In this document: one piece after another, positions 26,366 through 35,555 of the stretch | Numbering within the stretch: the stretch's first letter is position 1 | Layout: every line of letters starts with the position of its first letter | Origin: Brevibacillus_F sp035644815 | GTDB taxonomy: Bacteria > Bacillota > Bacilli > Brevibacillales > Brevibacillaceae | DNA length: 64,000 nt | Direction: 5' to 3' | Assembly: GCA_035644815.1 (NCBI GenBank) | Contig: DASQNU010000285.1 | Location: 1 to 64,000 of the forward strand | Translations under genes and position numbers: made by a program | Notes under the pieces: generated by a model | Told to the model about the DNA's origin: nothing | What the model saw: only the letters and a program-made list of their open reading frames with translations | The model's database searches: none

Positions 26366-28000
26366 ATGGTTACAACTTCTGATTTAATCACGTCTGGTTA
26401 TTTTCCTAGAGAATTACCTCCCCCATTTAATACAAAAGATTTAGGCACTCATTTAACTACCATTTTAAGTAACTTACAAGGTCACAGAGTAAGTAAACTT
26501 GTATCGTTTGATATACCTAAAGTAAAACTTGCGAGAAGGCACCTTGGAATACCAAATCCATTACAACAAATCAAATTATCTCAAGTGATTGAAACTAATT
26601 GGGCTCAGATCCAAGCGCATTATAGTAAATCAAATGTCTCTGCAAGTGTACCTGTTCACACCCCTTCTGGTAAACGAGCTGTTGCAACCACCTTTAGTTT
26701 TGGTGAACTACCTGTAGAAAGAGCTTTACGATCTCCAGGATCGAGAATACTTCTAAAAACTGATATTTCTAGATATTATCCATCAATTTATACTCATAGT
26801 ATTCCCTGGGCACTCCATACCAAGAGTACTGCAAAAAGAACTAGGGGTAACTCACTTTTCGGAAATTTGATAGATGAAAGCGTAAGAAATTCACAAGACG
26901 GTCAAACAATGGGAATACCAATTGGTCCAGATACTTCTTTAATTGTTTCAGAGATAATAGGAAGCGAACTTGATCATCTTCTTCAGTTAGAAATACCTAA
27001 CCTCAAAGGCTTTAGATATGTAGATGATTATTATCTCTATTTTGAAAATGTTTCAGATGCTGAAATAGCATGTGCAAAAATGACAAACATTTTAAAATCG
27101 TTTGAACTAGATCCTAATACTGTAAAAACTTCAATTACACATTTGCCAGAAATACTTGAGAAAAAGTGGGCACTTGAACTAAGGCTTTATGATATTAGAG
27201 AAAATCAAAAGGCCCAAAAAAGGGATATTATTAGTTATTTTAGTAAAGCTTTTGAGTATTCACTCGAATTTCCTAGTGATGCCGTTCTAAAGTATGCACT
27301 AAAAAGAAGTCGATCATTTAAAATATCTTATGATAATTGGCCATTATACGAGTCTTTAATCCTACGAGCGATGATAGACGAACCTAGTGTATTGCCCACT
27401 GCTGCTCAAATTCTCCTTTCATACCAGCAAGCTGGTTATACCTTAGCAATGACTAAGATTACCGAAACAATTTATGATTTAATTAAATACCATAGTAGGT
27501 ACCGTCATACGTTTGAGGTGGCATGGGCACTTTGGATTGCGAAAAGTTTAAATATTTCAATCCCTGATTATATTGCAGATATGGTTTCAGAATTTGATAA
27601 TTCTGTTATTGCGCTCATTGCCCTTGATTTAAGAGACTCCGGGCTCATATCAAGACTAAAAACAACTTTATGGCGAAATTATATGACGGTAACTAATCTT
27701 TCTGAAGAGCAATGGTTACTCACATATGAAGCACATATTAAAGGGTGGTTAAACTTGGCAAGTGGCAGTACCGCTTTCGGAGCTAATCAGTTTTTTAATA
27801 CTTTAAAAAGTAATAATGTACAGTTTTATGATAAAACAGCAACCGTTAGTACCTTTATCCCGCCTTATTTAAATGGGGGGAACATATCTTTCGAAGATGT
27901 GCTAGAAAGATTAATTGAAAAGACAGGACTTGAGAAGACGGATATTGCTAAAAGTGACAATCTAAATTACGACATGCTCTTTCCATACATTGAATATTAA
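26366..28000 (+). CDS. reverse transcriptase, probable defence-associated
   Basis: A 544-aa protein whose first 250 residues form an RT domain: RRHLGIPNPLQQIKLSQVI (RT-1/2), TDISRYYPSIY with motif-A Asp133, GQTMGIPIGPDTS (motif B) and FRYVDDYYLYF (motif C, YVDD 218-221). The remainder is a helical C-terminal region with no maturase, endonuclease or thumb typical of group II introns. This fits the Abi/DRT (unknown-group) RTs that protect against phage; I cannot name the subtype. ATG 26366 has GGAG upstream. First cargo gene after attL; a 278-nt gap with a strong hairpin follows. Confidence 0.85.
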   Translation: MVTTSDLITSGYFPRELPPPFNTKDLGTHLTTILSNLQGHRVSKLVSFDIPKVKLARRHLGIPNPLQQIKLSQVIETNWAQIQAHYSKSNVSASVPVHTPSGKRAVATTFSFGELPVERALRSPGSRILLKTDISRYYPSIYTHSIPWALHTKSTAKRTRGNSLFGNLIDESVRNSQDGQTMGIPIGPDTSLIVSEIIGSELDHLLQLEIPNLKGFRYVDDYYLYFENVSDAEIACAKMTNILKSFELDPNTVKTSITHLPEILEKKWALELRLYDIRENQKAQKRDIISYFSKAFEYSLEFPSDAVLKYALKRSRSFKISYDNWPLYESLILRAMIDEPSVLPTAAQILLSYQQAGYTLAMTKITETIYDLIKYHSRYRHTFEVAWALWIAKSLNISIPDYIADMVSEFDNSVIALIALDLRDSGLISRLKTTLWRNYMTVTNLSEEQWLLTYEAHIKGWLNLASGSTAFGANQFFNTLKSNNVQFYDKTATVSTFIPPYLNGGNISFEDVLERLIEKTGLEKTDIAKSDNLNYDMLFPYIEY

Positions 28001-28278
28001 TTTGTTATCTTACCTTCATCAGTATCTTTAATAACTAATTGATTAATTCTCAGATTTACAATAAGAAATATAATTGTGCATTTGTTTCCTGGGAGATTTA
28101 AAGTGCTATTTCCAATCGGCACGACGGCTGCGAGTAGGATCAGTAGAATACTATCGTTCTAGAATCACCCCTCATTCAAAGTGATGGTGGTGATTCTATC
28201 ACTTTATAACCAATTATGTGCAACTTAACTATCTGATAGAATAAGAAATAAGGAAAAATCAATCAGGAGGAAAGCACT
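28001..28278 (+). other. non-coding gap after the RT gene, with perfect 10-bp hairpin
   Basis: TAGAATCACC (28160-28169) and GGTGATTCTA (28189-28198) pair perfectly around a 19-nt loop; no T-run follows, so it is not a simple terminator. A GC-richer patch (28112-28140) precedes it. An RT-associated non-coding RNA or a regulatory hairpin for the DUF262 gene is possible. No ORF of note. Confidence 0.35.
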
Positions 28279-30024
28279 ATGAGCGATTTTCGGTTAGATT
28301 CCATGAAACTAGATTACCTTTTAAAATCAATTGATGAAGGTGCTTTAAAATTACCCTCATTTCAACGGGATTTTAAATGGAAACAGGGCCAAATAAAAAA
28401 ACTACTTGATTCAATACAAAAAAAACACCCAGCTGGCTCACTTCTATTTCTCGAAGTTAATCCACGCAAAAAACTGATTCAGGATGAACCATTTAAATAT
28501 GCGGAAATTCCTACGGATACTACTGCCGATTATTTGGTGTTGGACGGGCAACAACGTCTCACATCATGTTATAGTGTTTTCTATAATAAAGGCGACTTTA
28601 AATATTTTCTAAATTTATTAGAACTTCACAAGCAAGTAGATGAACATGGTGCAGACAATATGGAATTTGAATCATTCATCATATCCAAAAAGGTTGACTT
28701 CTACCCTGACCAATATCTTGCACAACATTTATTACCTTTTTATTTTTTAATAAGCAAAGATGTATTAAGAGAAAAATTAGCATCTTATAAACAAAATCTG
28801 AGGGAAACTAATTTTGATCCAGGATATATAAATTTTATTGAAACGAAACTAGAAAGTATCCTTGATCCATTTTTTGATTATAGATTTCCTACCATTGCTT
28901 TACCTAAAACTCTCACCCTTGACGGTGTATGTAAGGTATTTCAGTCCATAAATACCACAGGTCTTAGACTCTCAGCTTTTGATATATGCGTAGCACGTTT
29001 TATGTCAGATGGCCAAGATCTTAAAAACAAACTTAAAACGGCATGCACTGATTATCCAAATCTAATCCCAGTGCTTGAAAAAGATGAAACCATTGTTTTA
29101 CAAACTATAGCCTTGCTTAGTGATAAGTCCCCCAAACGTGACAAACTGGCTGATAACTTGACAAAGGAAGATCTAAGATTATGGGATAAGGCAATCATTG
29201 GCTTAAACCAATCAATTGAACTATTGAATGATTGGGGGGTTGGTCTGGATAAAAACGTGTCCCTACTACCATATCAACCAACAATACCCGTGATTGCATC
29301 CGTTATTGTCGATCGAGAATACGAAAGACAAGATGTCCCATCTCAAGCAAGTATCAAACAAAAGCTTAAACGTTGGTTTTATACAGTCTGCCTCATGACT
29401 AGGTATAACGAGGGCACAGACAATAAGATGAGAGATGACTTCCTTGCCCTCAAAAAATGGATACTGGATGACTCAAATGTTCCCGATTATATTGGGATAC
29501 CAATCTATTGGCATCTTGATCAAACAATTAAACTTAATCGGGGCGGTGCAATAGGGAAGACCCTACTCTGTTGTTTAAACATGCAAAAGCCATCTGATTT
29601 TTACACAGGTCAACAAGTTGGTGTAGGCAGAAACGTTATCGAATCTCAACTTCATCATATATTCCCCAAAGGAACATACAAATCCAAATATGGTGATTTA
29701 ATAAACTCTGTCTTTAATTACACCTACCTAACTCCTGATTCTAACAACTATATTCGGAATAAAGACACAAGTACTTATGTTGATGGAATAATGACAGCAA
29801 GGTCAATATCATCTGATACATTTAAAACCGAACTTAAAGGGCATTTGATTAATAACAATGCTTATGACAATTTAATCAACCAAAATTACGAACAATTTCT
29901 CAAAGAACGTGTTGAAGAATTTAGAATATGTCTCATTCAAAATGTTGGTCTAGATATTCGATTTGATTCACAAACTCATGATATCGATACCCTAGATGAA
30001 GAATATGATTTATCGGAAGATTAA
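28279..30024 (+). CDS. DUF262 / HNH-type protein (GmrSD-like)
   Basis: A 581-aa protein. The N-terminal DUF262 fold is clear: LKLPSFQRDFKWKQGQIKKL and DYLVLDGQQRLTSCY (the DGQQR nucleotide-hydrolysis motif); later SINTTGLRLSAFDICVARF is the conserved helix. Near residue 455 LHHIFPKGTYK with following Asn residues is HNH-nuclease-like. Such proteins (GmrSD, BrxU, SspE relatives) restrict modified or phage DNA. ATG 28279 has a near-perfect AGGAGGAAAG. It sits beside the RT in the element and is probably part of its defence cargo. Confidence 0.85.
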   Translation: MSDFRLDSMKLDYLLKSIDEGALKLPSFQRDFKWKQGQIKKLLDSIQKKHPAGSLLFLEVNPRKKLIQDEPFKYAEIPTDTTADYLVLDGQQRLTSCYSVFYNKGDFKYFLNLLELHKQVDEHGADNMEFESFIISKKVDFYPDQYLAQHLLPFYFLISKDVLREKLASYKQNLRETNFDPGYINFIETKLESILDPFFDYRFPTIALPKTLTLDGVCKVFQSINTTGLRLSAFDICVARFMSDGQDLKNKLKTACTDYPNLIPVLEKDETIVLQTIALLSDKSPKRDKLADNLTKEDLRLWDKAIIGLNQSIELLNDWGVGLDKNVSLLPYQPTIPVIASVIVDREYERQDVPSQASIKQKLKRWFYTVCLMTRYNEGTDNKMRDDFLALKKWILDDSNVPDYIGIPIYWHLDQTIKLNRGGAIGKTLLCCLNMQKPSDFYTGQQVGVGRNVIESQLHHIFPKGTYKSKYGDLINSVFNYTYLTPDSNNYIRNKDTSTYVDGIMTARSISSDTFKTELKGHLINNNAYDNLINQNYEQFLKERVEEFRICLIQNVGLDIRFDSQTHDIDTLDEEYDLSED

Positions 30025-30061
30025 TAGCTAGTAATGTGGTAGATAACAGAAAAATCACAAT

Positions 30062-30097
30062 AAAATGGCGCGAGGGCTTAGCCCCGCGCTATTTTAT
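30062..30097. terminator. bidirectional terminator
   Basis: AAAATGGCGCGAGGGCT pairs with AGCCCCGCGCTATTTT around a single base-rich turn, with T-runs on both sides. It separates the DUF262 gene from the convergent repressor gene. Confidence 0.8.
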
Positions 30098-30135
30098 TGT
30101 AATGCGTATTATTTCCGAGCAAGTGCTTCCTTTAA

Positions 30136-30921
30136 CTAAAGATTCGTGGTAGAGGTGATTGAAATAACTTTACTTACAATTTCAACATCTATAATCTTTT
30201 CTATAATGGGTTTGTAATTAGGGTTATCACTTGTAAAAATTATTTCCTGATCAATTCCAGGGTCAAACCCAGGCTCGTAATCCATTGGATAATACCTTTT
30301 AATAAACCCCTCAGATCTGTCAAATCTAGACACGGCAACAATTATATCTCCAGGTTTGATTTCAGCATTTTTGTCACAGCGAATAATTGAACCTTTAGGA
30401 ATCGTTGGCTCCATTGAATCGTCTTCCATTTCGAGGATATATTCGTTAGGAGTTGAATTATTATCTTCTTGTTCTTCACCAAAGCTTATTTCATTTGGCA
30501 ATCCTATGTTTACCCCTGAATTATATGTGTGTTGACTAAGGTACTTCGAAAAATGTAAATCTGATAACCGGTTAAAATACACTTCTAACATTGCGTATTC
30601 TCTTTCACTTACTCTGTTCCTATAACTTGTAATTATTATCTCCTTCGTTGTTTTTACTAAGTTTTTAATAAAAATACGAATATAATCAGGTGCTTTCTCC
30701 AAATAAGCCTCGTATAAAAGCTCCTCAACCATTGAATAATCACATACTTTTGCAATTGCCTCATTAACTTCGTCCGAAGCAGGAGGTAATTTACCTGTTT
30801 TTAGTTTACTAATATATGATTGGTCAATTTTCACACCAAATTCATTACATTTTTCCGCAATAGCTTTTAAAGTTAGGCCACTATCCTCAATCATTCTACT
30901 AAGCATTTCACTATAACTCAT
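30136..30921 (-). CDS. CI/LexA-like repressor with S24 peptidase domain
   Basis: A 261-aa element repressor. The N-terminal HTH reads LTLKAIAEKCNEFGVKIDQS; the C-terminal S24 domain has EMEDDSMEPTIPKGSII (catalytic Ser after the DD) and GFIKRYYP (Lys), so RecA-stimulated self-cleavage is expected. It probably holds the integrase/Rep functions silent until DNA damage. ATG 30921 has AGAAGGTG; the frame to 30930 begins at a GTG inside the RBS. It is divergent from the small ORF at 31065. Confidence 0.88.
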   Translation of the reverse strand: MSYSEMLSRMIEDSGLTLKAIAEKCNEFGVKIDQSYISKLKTGKLPPASDEVNEAIAKVCDYSMVEELLYEAYLEKAPDYIRIFIKNLVKTTKEIIITSYRNRVSEREYAMLEVYFNRLSDLHFSKYLSQHTYNSGVNIGLPNEISFGEEQEDNNSTPNEYILEMEDDSMEPTIPKGSIIRCDKNAEIKPGDIIVAVSRFDRSEGFIKRYYPMDYEPGFDPGIDQEIIFTSDNPNYKPIIEKIIDVEIVSKVISITSTTNL

Positions 30922-31064
30922 ACTGAACACCTTCTATCCATTTAAATATTGTCATAAACACTCACAAAGTGACTAAAAGTTACATAAAAGTATTGACAGT
31001 GAACAAGGTTTATTATACCTTCTTATTGTAATAAAAAATCAAACGATGAATTTTAATTACAATA

Positions 31065-31253
31065 ATGGAGGTGATTAAAATACAGGTCAAGTCTAATTCT
31101 AATATAATTTCTTGCTTCAATGAGATTGAGAACTATCTACAAATGCTAGCAAAGTCAAGAGCTATTCAAATTCAATTCGAGAAAAAGATTCTCGTGAAGA
31201 TCGAGAAAGCACGGCAAGCCATGGAAATGAGCGCAGCCGATACCAGCATGTAG
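31065..31253 (+). CDS. hypothetical small protein of the element
   Basis: A 62-aa ORF divergent from the repressor. The first 50 residues look like a helical protein (FNEIENYLQMLAKSRAIQIQ); the last dozen lie at the edge of a GC-rich block. The ATG overlaps a good Shine-Dalgarno (GGAGGTGATT) that points to a start further in, so the exact N-terminus is uncertain. It occupies the usual place of an early regulatory gene (inference). Confidence 0.45.
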   Translation: MEVIKIQVKSNSNIISCFNEIENYLQMLAKSRAIQIQFEKKILVKIEKARQAMEMSAADTSM

Positions 31254-31478
31254 CAAAGCGGAATGCTGGCTTGGCCTTGATATGGAGTGGCGAGATGTGC
31301 CAGGCTGGTTTAGCGGACAGGCCCTTATTTGGCATGGCCGATAAGCCTGACCTGCACACTCGCAGAGGCTCCATGTCAGGGCAGAGGCTTTACTCAATAG
31401 TTCGTTGGTTGGATTTCTTTCAGGCGCACCCCATATAACATGCGCCTCTCAAATTACATCCCAAAGGTGGTAGATGCC
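31254..31478. other. GC-rich non-coding block upstream of Rep/MOBT gene, candidate oriT/dso
   Basis: About 190 bp clearly richer in GC than everything around it inside the element, rich in GGCC, GCCAGG and TGGC words with several partial inverted repeats (TGGCTTGGCC, GGCATGGCC, GCCAGGCTGG). Frames open across it have no RBS. Rep_trans/MOBT proteins nick at an origin close to their own gene, so this is the natural candidate. The exact nick site is not identifiable by eye. Confidence 0.45.
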
Positions 31479-32543
31479 TTGATCTTAAAGGGTTTTGACA
31501 CTTTAGAATTCGGATTAAAAATCGAAAGTTATGAATCTGCTCTAAGACCTTACCTAGACAAGTTTAAAAAACTAAAAGAAGAAGCCCACGAATCCGGTAT
31601 TGAGAAATCAATATTTATTAATGATCTCTTTCTAACGGTCCATCGAACTGGAAAGCGTCTATATCCTTATAGATTGTCTTGTGATGACTATACTATTTTT
31701 TTTGCTGATAAGGAATTAAAAACAAATCCACCAGTATTCGTCCATTTCTATTCAGGTTATATATGGTCCTACGGCTTGGATGATGCATATCAAAAATTTA
31801 TCGAATGGTTTAAGTACATCACTGAAGCTGTATATAGTAACCAAGTTTCTCGTGCTGATCTGTGTGCCGATACTGATAAAGCAGTTTTCAGGGAAATTGA
31901 TTTTAAGGGTATAGTTACAAGGGCTCAAAAAAAGGATATGTATCCAGATAGTTTACATTTGAATGGAAGGAAATTTTCTGGCTTTACAGTTGGAAAAGGA
32001 AGTCCAATATCTGCTCGTATTTATAACAAAACATTGGAAATCAAACGGTCGGGAAAAGAGTGGTTTAAAAAAATATGGCATGAATATGGCTGGATTGAAA
32101 TGAAGGAGGTATGGAGAGTCGAATTCCAACTTCGAAGGGAGGTGCTAAAAGAGTTTTCGATTAACACCATTGAAGATTTATTGGAAAAGGAGAATGGTTT
32201 ATGGGCGTACCTCACACAAGATTGGTTAACGATTAGACAGCCATCTCAAGATAATGTCTCACGTTGGCGGATAAAACGGAAATGGCGCATTATTCAAGAA
32301 GGGGGATTAAACTATATGGCATCCCCACTTACCCGAGACTTAGTTAAGGAAGGGAATATGATGCAGCTGCTCAGTCAAGGATCAGGCCTACTGCTATCGA
32401 TTGCGGCAGTTGGCAATCACTCTTCTCTTGATGAAACAACTAGACTGTTTCAATCATGGGCAGAGATCGGATTAACCAAAAAAAACACGTCTTTCCAAAA
32501 AGAGAAAGAACGTAGAAGAAAAAAATACTTACTTACTGATTAA
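31479..32543 (+). CDS. Rep_trans-type replication initiator / MOBT-like relaxase
   Basis: A 354-aa protein. QVSRADLCADTD supplies the acidic metal site, ARIYNKTLEIK has the nicking-Tyr region and VWRVEFQLRREVLKEF the conserved Arg-Val-Glu helix of the replication initiation factor family (pT181 RepC, ICEBs1 NicK, Tn916 Orf20). Start proposed at TTG 31479 because AAGGTGG is 8 nt upstream; an ATG 13 codons earlier (31440) has no RBS. It likely nicks and allows rolling-circle replication or transfer of the excised element. Confidence 0.75.
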   Translation: MILKGFDTLEFGLKIESYESALRPYLDKFKKLKEEAHESGIEKSIFINDLFLTVHRTGKRLYPYRLSCDDYTIFFADKELKTNPPVFVHFYSGYIWSYGLDDAYQKFIEWFKYITEAVYSNQVSRADLCADTDKAVFREIDFKGIVTRAQKKDMYPDSLHLNGRKFSGFTVGKGSPISARIYNKTLEIKRSGKEWFKKIWHEYGWIEMKEVWRVEFQLRREVLKEFSINTIEDLLEKENGLWAYLTQDWLTIRQPSQDNVSRWRIKRKWRIIQEGGLNYMASPLTRDLVKEGNMMQLLSQGSGLLLSIAAVGNHSSLDETTRLFQSWAEIGLTKKNTSFQKEKERRRKKYLLTD

Positions 32544-32569
32544 ATTAAACTAATTTAGAGGGGATTACA

Positions 32570-32770
32570 ATGGATTATAAAAAAATCACGACTGTGGAGG
32601 ATTATCCACTTGTTTTACACGCTCACCATCTTGCTGAAATAATTGGTGTCTCTAAAAGAATTGCATACGAGATCATGGAGAGAACGGGTTTTCCGTTAAT
32701 TCGAATTGGTCGCTGCAAACGAGTATCACGTGACGCCTTTTTTAAGTGGTTAAACGAACAATATATTTAA
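32570..32770 (+). CDS. excisionase-like HTH protein
   Basis: A 66-aa HTH_17/MerR-like DNA-binding protein: LHAHHLAEIIGVSKRIAYEI followed by FPLIRIGRCKRVSRDAFFKW, the usual helix-wing-helix of Xis-like recombination directionality factors. RBS GAGGGG 8 nt upstream. It lies 16 nt before the integrase gene on the same strand, the standard xis-int order. Confidence 0.82.
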   Translation: MDYKKITTVEDYPLVLHAHHLAEIIGVSKRIAYEIMERTGFPLIRIGRCKRVSRDAFFKWLNEQYI

Positions 32771-32786
32771 AAACAAAGGAGATCAC

Positions 32787-33923
32787 ATGAAGGGATACTT
32801 CCGAAAACGAGGAAAGACTTGGTCTTTTACTATCGATATAGGACGAAAACCCGATGGTAAAAGAAATCAAAAGACAAAAAGCGGGTTTAAAACTAAGAAA
32901 GAAGCTGAACAGGCTTGCGCAGAAATGATCTCTCAATTAACGAAAGGTGATTTTATTGAACCCAGCAAGAAAACCATTAGAGAAGCTATGATCTCTTGGT
33001 TAGAAATGACACTTAAACCCTCAATACGTGTGTCTACATTTGATAATTACTCAAAGGCAATATTAAAAAGAATTATTCCCGCTATAGGGCAATACAAAAT
33101 TAAGGATCTACAAGTAGAAGACATTCAGAGATTCTACTTGGGTCTCATGGGAGAAGGTCTGTCCCCAGAGTATATAAGATACATCCATTCCATTCTAAAG
33201 AGCTTCTTCAAGCATCAAGTCAGAGTACAGAATATTGCGAGAAATATTGTCGATCTAGCTGTTCCTCCCCGTATCAAACGGAAAGAACAAAAAACCTGGA
33301 CTATAGAGGAAGCTGTCAGGTTCCTTGAAACGGCTAAAAAGGCCAATAAGACTTACTACATAGCCTATTTACTTGCCCTATACACTGGTTTGAGAAGGGG
33401 TGAAATCCTCGCGCTTAGATGGAAAGACTGTGATTTAATCCAAGGAAAAGTTAGTGTCTGCCAAACACTTTATTATGGTAATCAAAAGTTCCTGTTTCTA
33501 GAACCGAAAACAAGCCGTTCGAATCGGTTGATCTCGATCCCTGACACGGTTATTTCTGAACTCATAGAACATCATGAAATAACAAAAAAGCGACAAAGTG
33601 AGTTGGGATCATCTTATGAAAACTATGATTTAGTTGTTGCAAATGAGATTGGTCAACCAATTAACCCCAGAACCCTAACTGGTCATTTTAGACAGAGTAT
33701 TAAAAAAGCCAATGTTCCTTTGATTCGTTTTCATGACCAGCGCCATACTCATGCAACAATACTTTTGAAACTTGGAGAACATATCAAAATTGTTTCAGAG
33801 CGATTAGGACACACAAATTCGGCTATGACGATGAATGTATATAGTCACGTGACTCCCGATATGCAATATCAAGCTGCCGTAAAATTTGATACAGCATTCA
33901 AAAAAATTAAAGAAAGGAACTGA
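32787..33923 (+). CDS. int: tyrosine site-specific integrase
   Basis: A 378-aa integrase of the Tn916/ICEBs1/phage type. The N-terminal AP2-like arm-binding domain (residues 3-50, GKTWSFTIDIGRKPDGKRNQ) and core-binding SAM-like domain (about 62-150) precede the catalytic domain with R203 (TGLRRGE), K241, H316-x-x-R319 (HDQRH), H342 (LGH) and nucleophile Y352 (MNVYSH). ATG 32787 has AAAGGAG. It should recombine the att sites at 26131 and 35650. Confidence 0.93.
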   Translation: MKGYFRKRGKTWSFTIDIGRKPDGKRNQKTKSGFKTKKEAEQACAEMISQLTKGDFIEPSKKTIREAMISWLEMTLKPSIRVSTFDNYSKAILKRIIPAIGQYKIKDLQVEDIQRFYLGLMGEGLSPEYIRYIHSILKSFFKHQVRVQNIARNIVDLAVPPRIKRKEQKTWTIEEAVRFLETAKKANKTYYIAYLLALYTGLRRGEILALRWKDCDLIQGKVSVCQTLYYGNQKFLFLEPKTSRSNRLISIPDTVISELIEHHEITKKRQSELGSSYENYDLVVANEIGQPINPRTLTGHFRQSIKKANVPLIRFHDQRHTHATILLKLGEHIKIVSERLGHTNSAMTMNVYSHVTPDMQYQAAVKFDTAFKKIKERN

Positions 33924-34042
33924 CAGTATTCTTGAAGCGGTACTCATAGGGCCATAGATATCAAGGCCGGCCATTACGTCAAAGAAGACTGATTGCCATC
34001 GATTCATCGATTATAACAAATAATTTTAAGGAGAATTATTAT

Positions 34043-34315
34043 ATGAAAGAGATGGTTTTTGAAACAGTCTCAGGAGATAGATTTATCGGGATATCGGTGA
34101 AACCGTCTGATGAATCCATTTAAGAATCTTTGGGTTTTCCCGATCTATTTGCCAGAGAATCTTTTGACGGTATATTCATTTATCGTACTAGAGCAAACAA
34201 GATTATTTTTCTCAGTAATTCGGAGATTGCCCGAACGAGACCAGTGACCATTTTTGATACTGAATACGATTCTTCACGTAGCCTTAAAAATTGGAGGAAT
34301 AAAAATGAGAAATAA
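34043..34315 (+). pseudogene. small ORF split by an in-frame TAA
   Basis: ATG 34043 after AAGGAG begins MKEMVFETVSGDRFIGISV, stops at TAA 34121-34123, and the same frame continues open for 60 more codons (ESLGFPDLFARESFDGIFIY, then RTRPVTIFDTEY). The composition is coherent on both sides of the stop, so a 90-aa protein was probably interrupted by one nonsense change. No family recognised. The 119 nt before it (33924-34042) hold nothing I recognise. Confidence 0.5.
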
Positions 34316-34727
34316 ATCAAAATTTGAAAAAGTGATTTCAGAACTGGGGTTCAATACAGATGCACCTATTAACTCTACTTCAAATATAAATTTAGAGACT
34401 GGGAAGACGAACCTAGCATTCATTATGCAGGGAGATAGCGATGTACTTTGGAATTCGGACTTAGGGTTAGCTGCAATCCGACATTTAATAGAGGTTAATG
34501 ATAATCAATATAGTCATGCTGAACCTGAAATCTATGAAAAATATATACTTCAAATTTTGGATTCAATTGGTTCTGTAATTAAATGGAATGCGCCATATGA
34601 AGGTAAAAATATTAATGTAGTCAAAAGATTCATTGAAGATTCTTTAATGTCAAATGCATTTACGGAAGCTGAAGAGGAGGGTTTGATTAATAAAACCGAT
34701 GATACTGATGATTCATTTTTTGATTGA
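34305..34727 (+). CDS. hypothetical protein of the element
   Basis: A 140-aa acidic protein of unknown family. It starts at ATG 34305 with GGAGG 8 nt upstream and overlaps the end of the split ORF by 11 nt, suggesting the two were translated together. No membrane segment, signal peptide or known motif. The C-terminus is strongly acidic (EAEEEGLINKTDDTDDS). Confidence 0.65.
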   Translation: MRNKSKFEKVISELGFNTDAPINSTSNINLETGKTNLAFIMQGDSDVLWNSDLGLAAIRHLIEVNDNQYSHAEPEIYEKYILQILDSIGSVIKWNAPYEGKNINVVKRFIEDSLMSNAFTEAEEEGLINKTDDTDDSFFD

Positions 34728-34796
34728 AATGATTATTGAGTGATCTCCAATTATTGCTGATTGCTGAGTAGCAAAGAATGTGGATTTGGAATGGGT

Positions 34797-34827
34797 TCCC
34801 TCTCGGTGCCCTAGGCGGCGAGAGGGA
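34797..34827. terminator. hairpin between convergent genes
   Basis: TCCCTCTCG (34797-34805) pairs with CGAGAGGGA (34819-34827) around GTGCCCTAGGCGG. The T-tail is weak, but it sits between two converging genes. Confidence 0.5.
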
Positions 34828-34854
34828 GCAATATTATAGATTAAAATAGATGCC

Positions 34855-35481
34855 CTATTTTAGCTTTTCCCTTCTCCATCTTCCTATCATGTCATGTACC
34901 TGGGCACCGTTTATAAGCCTAATATTTAATGATTCCGCTGCTTCTATTGCGGCTCTTGTAAAATGGCTTGTAGTGACAATCCAGGCATCATAGCACCCAT
35001 GCACTTGTTTACCAGCTTTTAATCGTAGAACAATATCATTTCCAACATTCTTCTTCCACCGTTTACATTGAACAGCAATTTTATACCCCTTCTTATCTTG
35101 GAGGATTAGATCAACTTCATGATCCCCAGAACCGCCAACACGTTTAACTTTATATCCTTTGTCAGTGTAAAACTGCTCCATTAAGCATTCAAAATCGGTT
35201 CCTGACATTTGATCAATACCTACCGTTAACAAATCGTCTGAGTTACTAGAGTTCTTTATTTGTGATTTCAGCGTTGGTTTTCTAGCTACTTTTTTTTGCG
35301 TCCCTGCTCGTTCTAAAAAGCTTCCAAATGCTCCATTAAACAAAGCACATACTATAAGAGAACCAAAAAAGAAATACATCCCCAAATTCAAATAAAAACA
35401 TACACTCATCAAGATAAGCATGAGGATCCCTGTAAGCGCACTAGTAATATTTTTCTTATCACGTTTTGACAATTTCCTCAT
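34855..35481 (-). CDS. Mrr-like restriction endonuclease with two membrane helices
   Basis: A 208-aa protein. Two N-terminal membrane helices (ITSALTGILMLILMSVCFYL and MYFFFGSLIVCALFNGAF) are followed by an Mrr_cat nuclease domain: GSGDHEVDLIL (catalytic Asp), IAVQCKRWK (Q-x-K) and AWIVTTSHFTRAAIEAAES. Such membrane-tethered Mrr proteins are common defence genes. Last gene before attR, oriented against the rest of the cargo. A second, unrelated Mrr-type protein lies at 9882. Confidence 0.82.
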   Translation of the reverse strand: MRKLSKRDKKNITSALTGILMLILMSVCFYLNLGMYFFFGSLIVCALFNGAFGSFLERAGTQKKVARKPTLKSQIKNSSNSDDLLTVGIDQMSGTDFECLMEQFYTDKGYKVKRVGGSGDHEVDLILQDKKGYKIAVQCKRWKKNVGNDIVLRLKAGKQVHGCYDAWIVTTSHFTRAAIEAAESLNIRLINGAQVHDMIGRWRREKLK

Positions 35482-35555
35482 AAACTCTTATTCCCCCATA
35501 TGGCATATCTGTCTACAGATTATTTAAATGTAATTTGTAGAGAAAACAAAGTCAT

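Noticed and set aside
28112..28200. Retron-type msr/msd next to the RT
   Set aside because: No paired a1/a2 inverted repeats or conserved branching G context could be found, and the RT is longer than retron RTs.
31155..31397. Overlapping minus-strand ORFs in the GC-rich block of the element
   Set aside because: No RBS, unlikely composition, and they overlap the small plus-strand ORF; the block is better explained as an origin region.
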